In this document: positions 10,681 to 21,777 of the stretch, piece after piece
How positions within the stretch are numbered: the stretch's first letter is position 1
Layout: the number at the start of each line of letters is the position of its first letter
Source: Adiantum capillus-veneris
Taxonomy: Eukaryota > Streptophyta > Polypodiopsida > Polypodiales > Pteridaceae
Direction of reading: 5' to 3'
Length of the DNA stretch: 60,000 bases
NCBI GenBank assembly: GCA_014529385.2
Contig: CM043959.1
Coordinates: 56,464,753 to 56,524,752, forward strand
Program-made: the position numbers and the translations under genes
Notes under the pieces: generated by a model
Told to the model about the DNA's origin: nothing
Database searches by the model: none
Seen by the model: the letters and a program-made list of their open reading frames with translations, nothing else

Positions 10681-12110
10681 GTGTCATTTTCTATAAGTGC
10701 ATCATATTGTGGCAGCCATGCAATTTTTTGAATTTTGTGTTTCATCAAAAGACAGAGTTCCTCAACATCATGTAGGCTAGACACAGCCAAAGCATAACAA
10801 TGTGATGCATAAGAGGCATGGTGAGAACCTAAATGAGTACGACTAGACAAAGGTGGATCCAATTTACTGTAACGCAAAGCCATTTTGGCATACCTCTAGC
10901 CTGCTCATTTTCAGCCCTTTGCTCATCAAGTACATCATGTACATCTGCATCAGTAAGATAGGTTGATCAGTAACATTTTCAGAAACCCACGTAGGCTATA
11001 CATTTGCCTCATTGGAATTTCCATTCGTACTTCCACCACTGAAAAGAGGCAACAAAGTGTCATAAATGTCCTGTGAGCTTACATTACTGTCTCTAGTACA
11101 TGACAAAAAAGACTGAACAAAATCTTCCACGAACACAACATCCTGTGAAACCAAAATACGCTTTGTTTGTGGATGATACAACCTGTAACCTTTACTTTCA
11201 ACACTATAACCAACAAAAATTAATTTAAGAGCCTTATCATCCAATTTTTTGCGTTGTGTTTGTGGCATCAAAGCATGCCAAAAATAGCCAAAAATGTGCA
11301 TGTGCTCAATAGAAGGCTTTCTATCATGCCATGCTTCATATGGAGTAATAGACTACAAATCTTTTGTAGGACACATGTTTAGTACATAAGTGGCACACAG
11401 TATGGCCTCAAGCCAAAACGAATGTGGCAAAACTTGAATTTTGACCATACATTCTGCCATTTTCTAAGTGACCTATTTCTCCTCTCAACAACACCATTTT
11501 GTTGAGGCGTATAATGCACTATACATTGGTGTTTTATCCCACAACTAGCCAGAAATGCATTAAATTCATGAGACATATACTCCCCCTGTTGATCGGAACG
11601 GAGGGTGTCAATAGTACATTTCGAGACATTTTCAGCCATAGCCAAAACAAATTGAAGCACATAAAAACAAATTGAAACAAATTGAAGCACATAAAAACTT
11701 CGGACTTTGCTTTAAGCGGAAACACCCATGCATACCTGGAGTAATTAATCATCAATGAAAGTCATGAAGTAAAGTTAATTTCCCAAGGATGGAGTTTTCA
11801 TGGGCCCACAAACATCACTATGCACAAGCTGCAATATGTATGTGGCCCTAACTGAACCATCCTTCAAAAACTTTCAACGCTGCATTTTACCCAGAATACA
11901 GCCTTCACAAACATGTTTGACATGTGCTTCAAGAGGCGGTAAAGAAGAAACCATATCAGATTTCTACAAACGCAGCAAACTGGTAAAATTCAGATGCCCA
12001 AAACCTGCATGCCACAATTTTGCATCTGAAATAGCCCTTAAATGTGCAATTGTATTTGCAAAATTTTGTCCACACTTGTCATATAAATTGATCTTATATA
12101 GCCCTTGACA
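10677..12110 (-). pseudogene. Copia-2 linker, integrase and GAG-pre-integrase, broken
   Basis: The frame 11964-12386 ends with LWHAGFGHLNFTSLLRL, the GAG-pre-integrase motif. The frame 11379-11690 contains LRSDQQGEYMSHEFNAFL and YTPQQNGVVERRNRS, the second Asp and the Glu of the integrase triad. The frame 10996-11301 has HIFGYFWHALMPQTQRKKLDDK and FVGYSVESKGYRLY, the integrase C-terminal region. Near 11645-11700 a short tandem duplication repeats FMCFNLF within the integrase core, a clear local lesion. Positions 10677-10995 are the variable linker toward RT. Confidence 0.8.
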
Positions 12111-13514
12111 CAAAATGCCAGATGCAATTATGTCATCACTAAAACTGAGATCATGAACTGTACATCTACCATCCACAAATTTGACTACAAGTCCAAGTCT
12201 AGCAAGTGCAGATACAGACAAAGAATTCTTCTTGATCCCAAGTACACAAAGTGCATCAACATATGTGAAAGAACTACCATTTGCAGCAGTAAGCACAATC
12301 TTTCTAACTCCTTGAACACAATAAGAGGCATTGTTGGCACAAGTCACCGTATTCCCATGAGGGACATACTCAATAGAGGTAAACAAATCATGATGTGAGG
12401 TGTAGCACCACTCTCAAAAATATCACACATGTGAATCTGCAGCAACTGACATACATGCATCATTGATAATAGGATCATAAGTGCACTCTACACTAAATGC
12501 CCATTCTGCATCAACATCAACATCACAATATCCTTTGATAGAAGACTCTACAATTGCTACACTTGTATTGGACCCTGTAGTGGATCCAACCTCTTTCTTC
12601 TTAGCCTCTTTTGCCTTCAATTTCATAGACTACTTGATCAAGTGATCGTTAGCTTTACAATAAAGGCAACACATCTTCTTTTTTCTTTTATCACCAGAAT
12701 TGCCAGACAAAGTGCTACTAGTAGAAACATTAGGAACATAAGTTTTTCCACTCACAATAGAACCATAAGAAGTGGTTACATTGTTGTTCCCACTGTTGCT
12801 TTGAGCTGCAATAAAAGCCTGTTCAACTGCACACTTCCTAATTTTGTTTTTTCTAGAAAAGTGACTCTTGCAACAACAATGTGCATAATGCATCAAACTT
12901 GACAACTTCAGGATTTCCTTGGGTCATAAGTCTCCAAGTACTAGCAAAAGTCTGGTATGAATCTGGCAAAGCATCAAGAACAGTCTGCACAAGTGAACTG
13001 TTAGAAATAAATTTTCTTGCAGATATTAGTTTCTCATTAACATCCTTGACTCCAGCAAAGAAAGTGTCTGTTTCATCTTCTTCATGCATAATCTTCGATT
13101 CCATCTCTTTACACAGCAATGCACTTTTAACCTCATTGCGACTTGCATAAAGACCAACAAGAATATCCCAAGCCTATTTTACAGATTTTGCTGAATGAAT
13201 GTGAGGAGTAATGGTGCACTTCATAAATAACACAATCAACACATGAGACTGTCACCCTTTACATCCCAGTGAGCTTGTTCTATTGTAGGAAAAACAACTC
13301 TAATAGTAGCAATCCTTGTAGCAAGACCTACAACATCCTCAACATCGCCTACATCCTCGGAACTAGGACTACATCAATGCCCTGCACAATATTCCAAACA
13401 CCCTTTGACACAAGAATATGTTTCATCATGTTAGCCCACATAGGGTAATTGTCCCCATCCAATCTATCCTAAACAGCAAACATCTTGAACACATCTGTGT
13501 TGTTGTCGGCCATG
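12111..13514 (-). pseudogene. Copia-2 gag and protease, broken
   Basis: An ATG at 13514 in a good plant context (accATGGcc) starts gag with LDGDNYPMWANMMK, the usual copia gag opening. The frame 12853-13119 is the UBN2 core (SLVQTVLDALPDSYQTFASTW), and 12630-12905 ends in the first half of a zinc knuckle (CCLYCKANDH). The protease active site near 12395 reads FESGATPHIM, so the catalytic Asp of DSGA is replaced by Glu and a frameshift follows. The protease body continues in 11964-12386 (VPHGNTVT...VLTAANGSSFTYVD). Confidence 0.8.
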
Positions 13515-13828
13515 GTAAATGCTGCACCTGATGTGAAAAATGCCCAAAAAGAGGAGAAACAAGGCGGGAACAACACGTGCTATATAGCACAAAGCATAGA
13601 AGAGTGCAAGGGACTTGTTATGCACAAAACAACACTAATAAAAATTCTACAAAAAATGACAAAATAGCATGTGCAGTACTGCTTATAGTGGAAATGGAGG
13701 CCAAAATGAGCCCAAATTAGAACTCTGAGCAGACTTACAAATGCTCGCTAAAGCTCACTGAAATCAAAGAAAGTGAGCAAGCGTGTGCTTGAGTTGCTAG
13801 TCAACTAAGCCAGGGAGGACGCAACCTG

Positions 13829-14060
13829 CTCTGATACTAATTGATTGGAATTAGGGTTGCAGGGAAACACATAGAGCTTGGAGAAGATGAAGGAAGATCA
13901 AGGCACACAAGAGAGAGTATATTACTTAGTGTGCAATGGAAAGATAGATATCCCTAGAATGAATGGGCGTATATAAAATGCACGCGGGAATAAACCTCCT
14001 AAAGAGGGAAAAAATACATCGGCGGTTCACACACATCACTACCATATGTATATGGTAACA
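13829..14060 (-). repeat. Copia-2 5' LTR (13842-14060) and primer site (13829-13841)
   Basis: The LTR starts TGTTACCATA and ends CCAATCA on the minus strand. It is followed by ATTAGTATCAGAG, a slightly mutated form of the Met-tRNA primer site. It would carry the promoter of the element; the TATA-like sequence near 13971 is weaker than in the 3' LTR. Confidence 0.88.
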
Positions 14061-15800
14061 TTGCTCAATTGCACACCACTTCAAAGCTCTAGGTACATTT
14101 GTTTCTTGTGGTGATTGTTATCGTAGATTTGGATTTTGTTGATAGCTTTGGTTCATTCTTTGGATCACTTCCTTGATGAGTTGATCAACATCTAGTGTGA
14201 TTGAAGTAAGAGAACTCCTCTTAGTTGATGGTTCGCTTGTTATTGAAGAGAAGCTATTGAGAATGTTGTCTACATCTTTCAATGCCTCTCCATAAACCTT
14301 GCAATTTTCCACTAGATACAACAATGTTCTAGTGACCTACTCAAATGTGGTGCATGCCTTTAGGTGTAAATCCTTCTTGAGAGTCTTGTTTCTCAAGCCC
14401 TTCATAAAGAGAATTGGCAATCTCTCGTCTTGCGATAACTCTTGTATAGGAAATCTCTTGATGTATTGCTTGAAGAAAAGCAAAGATTCCTTCATGTTTT
14501 TGTTCTCTTTCTACTTAAAAGCGTAAATTTGAAAAATTGTGTTATGCTTGATCCCCCACTTTGAGAATTCCTCAACAAACTCTCGCAAGCATTGCTCATT
14601 GATGTTTAGGAAATCTCTGCTATTTAATGGATGGAACCAGTCACTATTTGTCCTTCTAGAGATAATCCAAATTCTTTGTACTGAGTGTGGAAATCCGCTA
14701 CTTGTTCAACTTTCAAGACTTGCTTAAAGAGTGAAACATATGCATATGGACCCCCTAAACCATTGTACATTTTGGCAATACACTTAGCCACTTGGAATGG
14801 CCGCATGCATCATTTTTTTCCTACCATTATCATTGCTCTATGTTCTCCTAAAACAACATCTCTAGGTTCATATCCACCACTAGGAACTTGGTTTGAGTTC
14901 TCTTCGTAACTCTCTTGTCTGGATGCACATCCCTTGCTTTAATCCAAGTATCTAGAAGTCTCATTGTATGGATTGTGCCTAGAGTGTCATTTCCCTGATA
15001 TGTGATCATTGGAACTCTTGAATTTAAGGATCCCATCAGTCTCAATTTAGAAAATTGTGGTCAACTAAATGAATCTTCCACCCATATTCTAACAAGACTC
15101 GCTCTTTTTGTTTCTAGCCTTGTCTCTGAGATAGTTGGTCTAAACATGCTAAGAGTGACATAATACTGATGGAATGGTCCTCTAAAGTACGTATACCTCT
15201 CTAGCTTCTTGCGGTCTACCATTGCGTATCTTAATCTATACTTATCAAGCATGATTACATGGGTGTCTCTGCCTTCTTTGTACGTAAAGACATACACTCT
15301 TTTTTGCTTCGATAACTCTTTAATGTAGGGCTCATCGCACTTATAATAGAGTATCTGCCCTCTTTTGTTTTACTTGTACAACCCCACACGAGTGTTATGC
15401 ATGTTGACTAGGATCACCTCATTCACTCGCCTTAATTTCACATTAGGAACGTCTAGATTTGGTGGCTTGTCTTCCAGCTCAATGTTAACTTTATCCTTGG
15501 TGCCTGTCAATCCCCACTTGTCCACAATATAAGGATTTTGCACAGCTAAATACATGGTACCCTTGTCATTGAAGTACCAATCACCATTGTTTTCCACATG
15601 AACTATGTCCTTGAACTCACTGGGTCTTTCTCCTAGTTTGACACAGTAACGATTCATACCATCTTTGTAAATCTTTGCACTCTATTCATTTTCAAATTGA
15701 TATTTCAAGTGTTACTGTTTCATGGTAGGTGCAAGTTGGGATGGCATGCCTCCATATTGGTTTCAACTTTGAAACTCACACTCTTGAACCCTTCAGCCAT
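14061..15800 (-). pseudogene. Gypsy gag N-terminal region, broken by stops and by Copia-2
   Basis: An ATG at 15800 opens a frame (MAEGFKSVSFKVETNMEAC). Successive minus frames (15370-15657, 15061-15297, 14848-15045, 14624-14806 and 14118-14324) read as one protein with intervening stops. The block near 14624-14806 (FQVAKCIAKMYNGLGGPYAYVSLFKQVLK) is probably a retrotransposon gag core. The last block (LDVDQLIKEVIQRMNQSYQQ) aligns with LTKAIQESL of the giant gypsy gag, just before the zinc knuckles. Its downstream half is at 7915-8954. The N-terminal 250 residues are not recognised. It is related to, but clearly distinct from, the giant gypsy family at right. Confidence 0.6.
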
Positions 15801-17008
15801 GTAGGTATAAGATCTCTCTTAAGAAGTATTAGAAGGATTATCCTCTATAATTGGCTCTAAAGTCGACAACAGTCCCTGATCAATGATTAATAGTCTCTTT
15901 TGTGGAAATGAAACTAATTAGTCTCCTACAATAGGGTTTTTACTCTGATATAATGTTCCTGATCTTAAATACATCAAGAAAAACACTATTGTGAAATTTC
16001 AAATCCTCAAATTGAAGCCACTTTGAACCGCACACTCTAGCTCTTGTTTTTACAGAAACACTTGATGGCTATGAGTGTACACCTGCTCTGTTAGTCAAAA
16101 TTTAAAGTTGACAAAATTCTACTCATGCTTTTGGTAAAAATTCCTATTTTGCTTGCAAAATCCACAAATTAAGTCCAAATTCAATTTTGAAAAGACCACT
16201 AGAGTCCTTGTGACTAGATCTAGCTGTGGTACAAGTCTCGTTTCAGTCTGTGACAAGAGGAACATGGATCGTGATCCATGTACCTTTGTGTTAGAATGTG
16301 ATGAAACTTGACACACAACTTGCCCTTGGTATATTGTTCCTAGATATATGTGTTTTGTGTGATTTGAACTAGTTTAGGTATATCAAAAGTCAAAACCTAG
16401 GTTTGCTTGGCAGTTTTTGGCCTTGAAGTGTTTTTCCCTTTTGGACCCACTTTTTAAACTCTTTTGGCTTCCTTGATTTTGGAACTATTGCTCAGAATGA
16501 TCTCTGCTACACCCTGGTAAAACTTGAAAAAGATACATGAATCGCGATCCATGTTCCATCAGATCTGGACTTGAAATTTGGCATGCTACCTACTTATGAC
16601 GCCAATAGTCTACTTCCAAAACTTTTTTGCATTTGGATCACCTTCTAAGTTTCATTGTACGTTATATCGTGTACATATAATACGCTTTAAACGGACATAT
16701 TATACGGCACCTATCTTTATTTGGCTGTATTATACGGTGCCACATCAGCAAAACCACCGTATCGTATAATTTCTTAGAATTTTGATCGAAATATAGCTCT
16801 TTATATACCATAAAAACGGGCTCTTTTCCTCATTCTATTGATCTCTCTTCCCATTTTTCTCATCTATAGGGAGCTTTACAACATCAAGAAAAATATAAAA
16901 AAACCAGTTTAAATTGGGTCATATAAGTTTTTTAGTAAAAATTTAGAGCTTTGGATAAAAAAGTTTCTTTTAGGCTTTGGATTTTTGAGTTTAGTCTTTA
17001 TCTACTCT
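15801..17008. other. Probable gypsy leader or LTR remnant, with two palindromes
   Basis: This lies upstream of the minus-strand gag and has no convincing ORF. It holds two near-palindromes (16263-16280 and 16536-16553) and three copies of a TATTATACGG-like motif about 30 bp apart (16698, 16728, and inverted near 16756). A possible primer site (TTGGCGTCATAAG on the minus strand, near 16595) is too diverged to rely on. Confidence 0.35.
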
Positions 17009-17433
17009 GTGTGAAGTATAGCTTACACTGGGAGGTAAATTAAGTAAGGTAGTTAATGATTACTTGCCTTGTGTAGAGGAAACTCACATTTGGAAGTGAT
17101 TTAAGATAGTTAACTCTGGAAGTAGCTTAGGCTAGATTTATCTAATGATTGTGTGTCATGTGTAGAGTAATACTCACACTACAGACAATTTAGGTAGTTT
17201 AAATAATAATCTCTCTCTTTGTGTAGAGGTATTCTCACACCTAGAAGAGATTTAGAGAAGTAGTGAATTTTGATTGCTTGCCATGTGTAGAGTTACACTC
17301 ACACTTAGAGGTAATTTATATAGGTTTCTTAAAGATATCTTGCTTTGTGTAGAGTTTACTGACACTTGGAAGTTATTGAGATCGATTAATCGATTTATTT
17401 ATCATGATTCAGGTGTAAAGTGAAATCTCACAC
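17009..17433 (+). repeat. Degenerate tandem array of seven bulged-hairpin units
   Basis: Seven copies of a motif GTGT-A-GAG, 4-6 base loop, CTC-ACAC start at 17009, 17071, 17160, 17221, 17285, 17347 and 17413. The spacing is therefore about 62 bp with one 89-bp step. Each can fold as a 7-bp stem with one bulged base. The rest of each unit (consensus around TTGGAAGTAATTTA) is also repeated but less conserved. The array ends 136 bp before the hAT transposase start, so it could be subterminal repeats bound by that transposase; this is inference. Confidence 0.8.
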
Positions 17434-17568
17434 TTTGATTTTTTTTGGGTATTTATAATTTAAAGAGGTTGAAAACATTGATGAATAAAGTAATGTAAAT
17501 GGTATTAGAGTTCGATTTTAGATGTGTATTTAGTAATTAGTTCTATTTGAGCTTGCAGATCTTAAGAA

Positions 17569-19483
17569 GATGGTGAAAGGATATGAGTGGAACTACATAG
17601 ATGAATTGGTCAGTGGAAAAACTATATAAAGTTGAGATGTAAGACTTGAGGCCATAATTTTAGTGGAAATGCTCACAGGATAAAAGAACATGTGTTCAAA
17701 ATTCCTAGAAACATTTCTAGCTTGCAAATACCCCCCAAGAGGTATTGAAAAAGAAATTCTCGAGTGGGCACTAAGGGAAAAGAGAGAAAATCTTGAGTGC
17801 AAAAGAAAGGGAGGTCCCAAAATGATGGATCCATCTATGACTAAGGACATCGAGATGACACTTGAGAATGATCAAAACCCTCCCTCGACCCCTGCTTCGG
17901 GTCAAAGAGGGTGTCATTCATACTTTGTTGGGGATTGTAGCTCTAATCCTACCAGAAGCTCTACTAACATAATCCAAAGTGAAGCATGGACTGGAAGAGA
18001 ACCTACACCAAGTGGTCCTACTTGGCATCAGGCATTTAATAAACAATGGCTGCTTGAACTCCACCTTAAGTGGACACAAGCATTTGTTGCATGTGGAATT
18101 CCTTTTAATGTCATTCAAAATCATATCTTCAAAGATGCTTTAATGTGAACAACGAAGAAGTGTTTTGTGGTACTTGATTATAATAAGATGCGTACAAAAT
18201 ATTTAGATAATGTGAAAACTACATCACAGAATATTGTAAAGCGCAAAACTCTTGATTATGTGCCACAGTATGGTGCACAATTGCTCTAGATGGTTGGACA
18301 AATTGTCAGAAGAAACCATTGATTAATGTGATGTTCACTTTTCCAAGAGGTTCCATCTTTCTTGAAGCAATCGATACATCCCTGAAAGAGAAAACTAGTG
18401 GATATCTTGCTGGTGTATATGAGCATTTGATCAGAAGAGCGGGGGGACCTAAAAATGTGACAGCCATTGTTCACAAATAATGCATCTAGCTACAAAGCAA
18501 AGAAATTGAAGAGAAGTTTCCAGAGACTACATGGGTTCCATGTGCTGCTCACAGGTTAAAGCAACCCTTGTTGAAACAGTGGCAGATAGAAGATGGGACA
18601 TTTGGGTTGATAAATATCCCACGTATGAACCCGCTGCTTCCAAATGCTATCAGCTTATAAACTCTCTTGTTTTTTGGAGAAATGTAGACAAAATCGTTAC
18701 CATAATAGAATCCTTCACTCATCTGATATCATCAATGGACAAAGAAGCCTCTATTTTTGGATGGGTTTACGGTGACATGCCTGAAGCCACTCTCAAGTTA
18801 AAGACTGTACATCTTATGCAGGAAAATTGAAATCCATAATGATGTCATTTGTCAAAAGATGATGGGAGCAGTTGCATACTCCTTTACATGGAGCAAGTTT
18901 TGTCTTAGATCCCAAGTTCCAAATGCACGAGCAATATTCAAACAATGAAGTGATCAGTGATTTCAAGAAATTATGTGCTCAACTATTAGGCAATGTGGAT
19001 GGGCATACACATAGAAGATGGCATATACTAGCAGAGATGGAATGTTTGGGGATCCTTGGCATATAGATGCTATCAAGACGATGAGCGCACCAGTTTGGTG
19101 AAAAGAGTACGGTGGAGAAAAAGTGGAGCTTCAACATGTGGCTGTGAAAGTATTGTCTATTGCTGCCTCAAGTGGTAGCTGTGAAAGAAATTAGTCTTTG
19201 TTTTCTTTCACGGATACTAAAAATGGAATTGATTAAGTCCTAAATGACCTGCAAACATGGTGTATGTATTTTTTAACATGCGACTTATGCATAAGGCAGC
19301 AAAGTTAGCCACACATGCCATAGAAGAAAGCTTCGGGCGCTTTCAAACACACGAAGAAATTTCAAATGAGCTCAACTCCGATGATGAAATGGAATGGAAC
19401 CTGGAAGATATTGATCCCAAATGTTTAGATGTCGAAGAAATTGATGATATGGTGCCTCTGATTGAGGGGACGGATGAGCTATA
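17569..19483 (+). pseudogene. hAT-superfamily transposase relic (BED, DUF659, dimerisation domain)
   Basis: From the ATG at 17569 a BED-type zinc finger is readable across stops: EWNYIDELVSGK, a CxxC-like pair lost to mutation, then a conserved stretch ending near 17790. At 18280-18480, in two frames, lies a DUF659-like block (LDGWTNCQKK, then FPRGSIFLEAIDTSLKEKT). At 19130-19290 is the C-terminal hAT dimerisation block, with SSGSCERN-like text and VYVFFNMRL. The tail 19290-19483 is acidic (NSDDEMEWNLEDIDP). The enzyme would cut and paste hAT DNA transposons. Many stops and at least five frame changes show it is dead. Terminal inverted repeats and an 8-bp duplication were not found. Confidence 0.8.
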
Positions 19484-19543
19484 AAGTTTATACTATATTC
19501 TCAATTAATTTTGAAATGCAAAAGTTATGTGGAGTTTAGCTTC

Positions 19544-19548
<5 letters not shown>

Positions 19549-19610
<62 letters not shown>
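19549..19610. repeat. (TC)n microsatellite
   Basis: Thirty-one TC units, directly abutting an LTR remnant at 19611. Confidence 0.95.
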
Positions 19611-19611
<1 letters not shown>

Positions 19612-19798
19612 AAAGGCCATAGGGAAGATAGCCATGACGATAACCACCCAACCATACCTATATAGTATAGGCCCTTGTCCCTCTAGATCTTAGCTATATA
19701 TATCCCGTGTACCGCATGTGTATTCGTCGGCTCTTTGCCAGGGTCGTGTCCTTCTGTAGTCGTACCCTTGGCATGACATTACTCCCCCCTTGGAGAAG
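19611..19798 (-). repeat. LTR remnant with polypurine tract
   Basis: The minus strand has CTTCTCCAAGGGGGGAGTAA (19798-19779), a strong polypurine tract, followed by an LTR beginning TGTCATGCCAAGGG (from 19778 downward) and containing a TATATATA box near 19697. It resembles the remnant at 5106-5230 in its start, TATA region and end. The LTR end has been lost into the (TC)n tract. Confidence 0.55.
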
Positions 19799-20030
19799 CG
19801 TTTTTGTCCTTGAAAACAAGAGTGATGATACACTAATGTTTTCGACAATGGCATCCTGCATGGATCTAGCTGTTTGCTTGATCAGAACACGGTTCAGTAG
19901 GAGGTTCAATGAAACCAAGAGTAACATCTTGATTTTCCACATTTTTGTCCCGTTCCAACTGTCTTGGTGTAATTGTCTTATTGATAATATAGCATGTAAA
20001 CTCCATTTAGAACTCACTTGAGTATGCTAA
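19799..20030 (-). pseudogene. Possible 3' end of a gypsy pol (post-integrase segment)
   Basis: Upstream of the polypurine tract the minus frame within 19694-20017 reads LNLLLNRVLIKQTARSMQDAIV and ends with LLQGGSNV. This resembles the C-terminal chromodomain-like end of many gypsy polyproteins, which finish in a Gly-rich stretch at the polypurine tract. There is no other domain to support it and the frame is short, so only the position next to the tract makes it credible. Confidence 0.35.
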
Positions 20031-21375
20031 ATGAGTTATCACAACTAAGATGTACTCGAAAGAGTACCTCTTCTCCATGAAAGTACTTGCTGACGTAGCT
20101 CATCAACCAAGTTTAAGTCCGTGACTTGTTATCTTCTCGTACAACCCCACCATAACTAGTGTTCAAGGTTGATAACTTGAATTATACATGAAGAGACTAA
20201 ACCTAGTCGCAAACATGCCTTAACTTATGGTAAGCAATCTCCAAGTAGAGCAATAAATGCTTACTTATTGGATTGCTTGGTGCTAACGTACGCACAGTGC
20301 ATATCCTTTAGCACAAGATTACACTTTGCAATCTGCCTATCCTCCTTGGATATGTAATTTGCATGTCCTCCTTGGATAACAGATAGTACTAAGGTGTTTT
20401 CCCCACGATTTACAGACAGTCTTCCCAGATGACTGGTAAATGGGGATCACAATATCATACAACATTGTTGAGAAAACAACAATGTCCGGAAGAACCATCT
20501 TGGTTAACGTGAAAAATCCACAAACACCCAAACCAAGCCATGACCTCTATTGGTGATTGGTAGACCCTGAAAGGAATCTCATACAGATACTGCACTTAGA
20601 GTGCAAAATGCTTCATAAGCAATCAATGTGATGGATATGCATGCCGCTCCAAATCAGTCTTTGCTAAACACTAGGACCCATAACACCTAGTGTGCATGCA
20701 TTTAGCAAAAAATAGATCCAAACTTGTATATCCATGATCATCCTTGCCAATACTTATGGCGAATGTGATGCTCCTAGCACACAATTAAAGAGGAATGTAA
20801 ATAGTTCTCAAAAGAAGCTAAATACTTTCAGCTGCAATCATTTGCAAGCCTTGCTGAAACACTTGAACCATAATAGAAGGTGAACAGTAATCACTTCTAG
20901 GTACAAACAATGAAACCTTTTCATTAATAACTCATAGCCTTGCTATTTTCATAAACAACCATGTGTAATGTTGTTTAGCTGCAATTGTACCTTAACAAGT
21001 CATTCTAAGTATCCAACAATTTTTGGCCACCGAAATTGCTCCTGATACGTCGTGCTAAAAATGGTCTAGAAACAAAATTTGACCAACACCTAGGGACTTT
21101 GTCGTGACACATACTTGAAACAATGGGCGCGAGTGTCAGTCCCAAAGACTCATATTCTCCACATGTGGAATGTGTCTCATGTGAGGATGTCTATAAAATT
21201 CCCACTTTTGTGCAAATTATGTTAAATATATTTTTACTATAATTTCAAATATACTTTTACGTGGAACCACTTTTTAAATCTCTCTGTTTGTTTTTTTTTG
21301 GTGTGTCTGGGGGGGGACCACTTTCTACTTCTTAATACGGGTAAACAACTAAAAATAAAGTGGGGATTGGCTCTA
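20031..21375. other. No gene recognised
   Basis: Non-coding, AT-rich, with no convincing frame on either strand. It may be the decayed interior of the element whose LTR is at 19611-19778. Confidence 0.4.
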
Positions 21376-21529
21376 AGAGCTGCATCCCACTAAGGCCCTG
21401 TAATGCATAGCGCAAGGAAGCTTTGGATCATGGATGGTCATGCTATTTCTCAATGAGTGCAAGGGAGACATACAACATGTCGACAAAGCATTCTAGCACT
21501 GCAAAATCCTCTACTTTTGCTATATTTTG

Positions 21530-21762
21530 TGTTAAAGAATATGATGTTAAAGAATATGTCCATTGCGCTATGGGCGGCCAGACACTGACTATACTATGTT
21601 GTAAATATACTTTGGATAATAGTTAAATGAGAAGAAGAAGAGGAGAGCAGCACGTTGAATGGCTGCTGCAGGGTAACGATTGTGTGTGTGTGTGTCTCGA
21701 TGTGTGTTGGTGTGTGTGCGTAGTCTTCTTTTCTACCTTCTCCATCACCTGCGCACTCTACA
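21530..21762 (+). repeat. Copia-3 5' LTR (233 bp)
   Basis: It starts TGTTAAAG and ends CTCTACA. Inside are a duplicated AAAGAATATG at the very start and a (GT)n tract near 21682-21716. The likely promoter is the TAAATATACTTT region near 21600, a weak TATA box. Confidence 0.93.
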
Positions 21763-21765
21763 AAG

Positions 21766-21777
21766 TGGTATCAGAGC
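21766..21777 (+). promoter_or_regulatory. Copia-3 primer-binding site
   Basis: TGGTATCAGAGC, exact match to the standard copia site for initiator Met tRNA, three bases after the LTR. Confidence 0.9.

Larger units (their letters stand above)
8955..14060 (-). mobile_element. Copia-2: complete Ty1/copia element with target duplication TTGCT
   Basis: Two LTRs (8955-9183 and 13842-14060) bracket 4.7 kb with gag, protease, integrase, RT and RNase H in copia order on the minus strand. The flanks are a perfect 5-bp duplication, TTGCT, at 8950-8954 and 14061-14065. A primer site adjoins the right LTR and a polypurine tract adjoins the left LTR, so the transcript runs right to left. The LTRs are about 90% identical by eye, and all coding regions have stops, so this is an old insertion. 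It landed inside a minus-strand gypsy gag. Confidence 0.93.

Noticed and set aside
17009-17433. CRISPR array
   Set aside because: The repeats are degenerate, the spacers are themselves repeated, there are no cas genes, and the DNA is eukaryotic.
19785-21375. A complete LTR element between 19611 and 21375
   Set aside because: Only one LTR and one purine tract are visible; no second LTR or pol domains were found.
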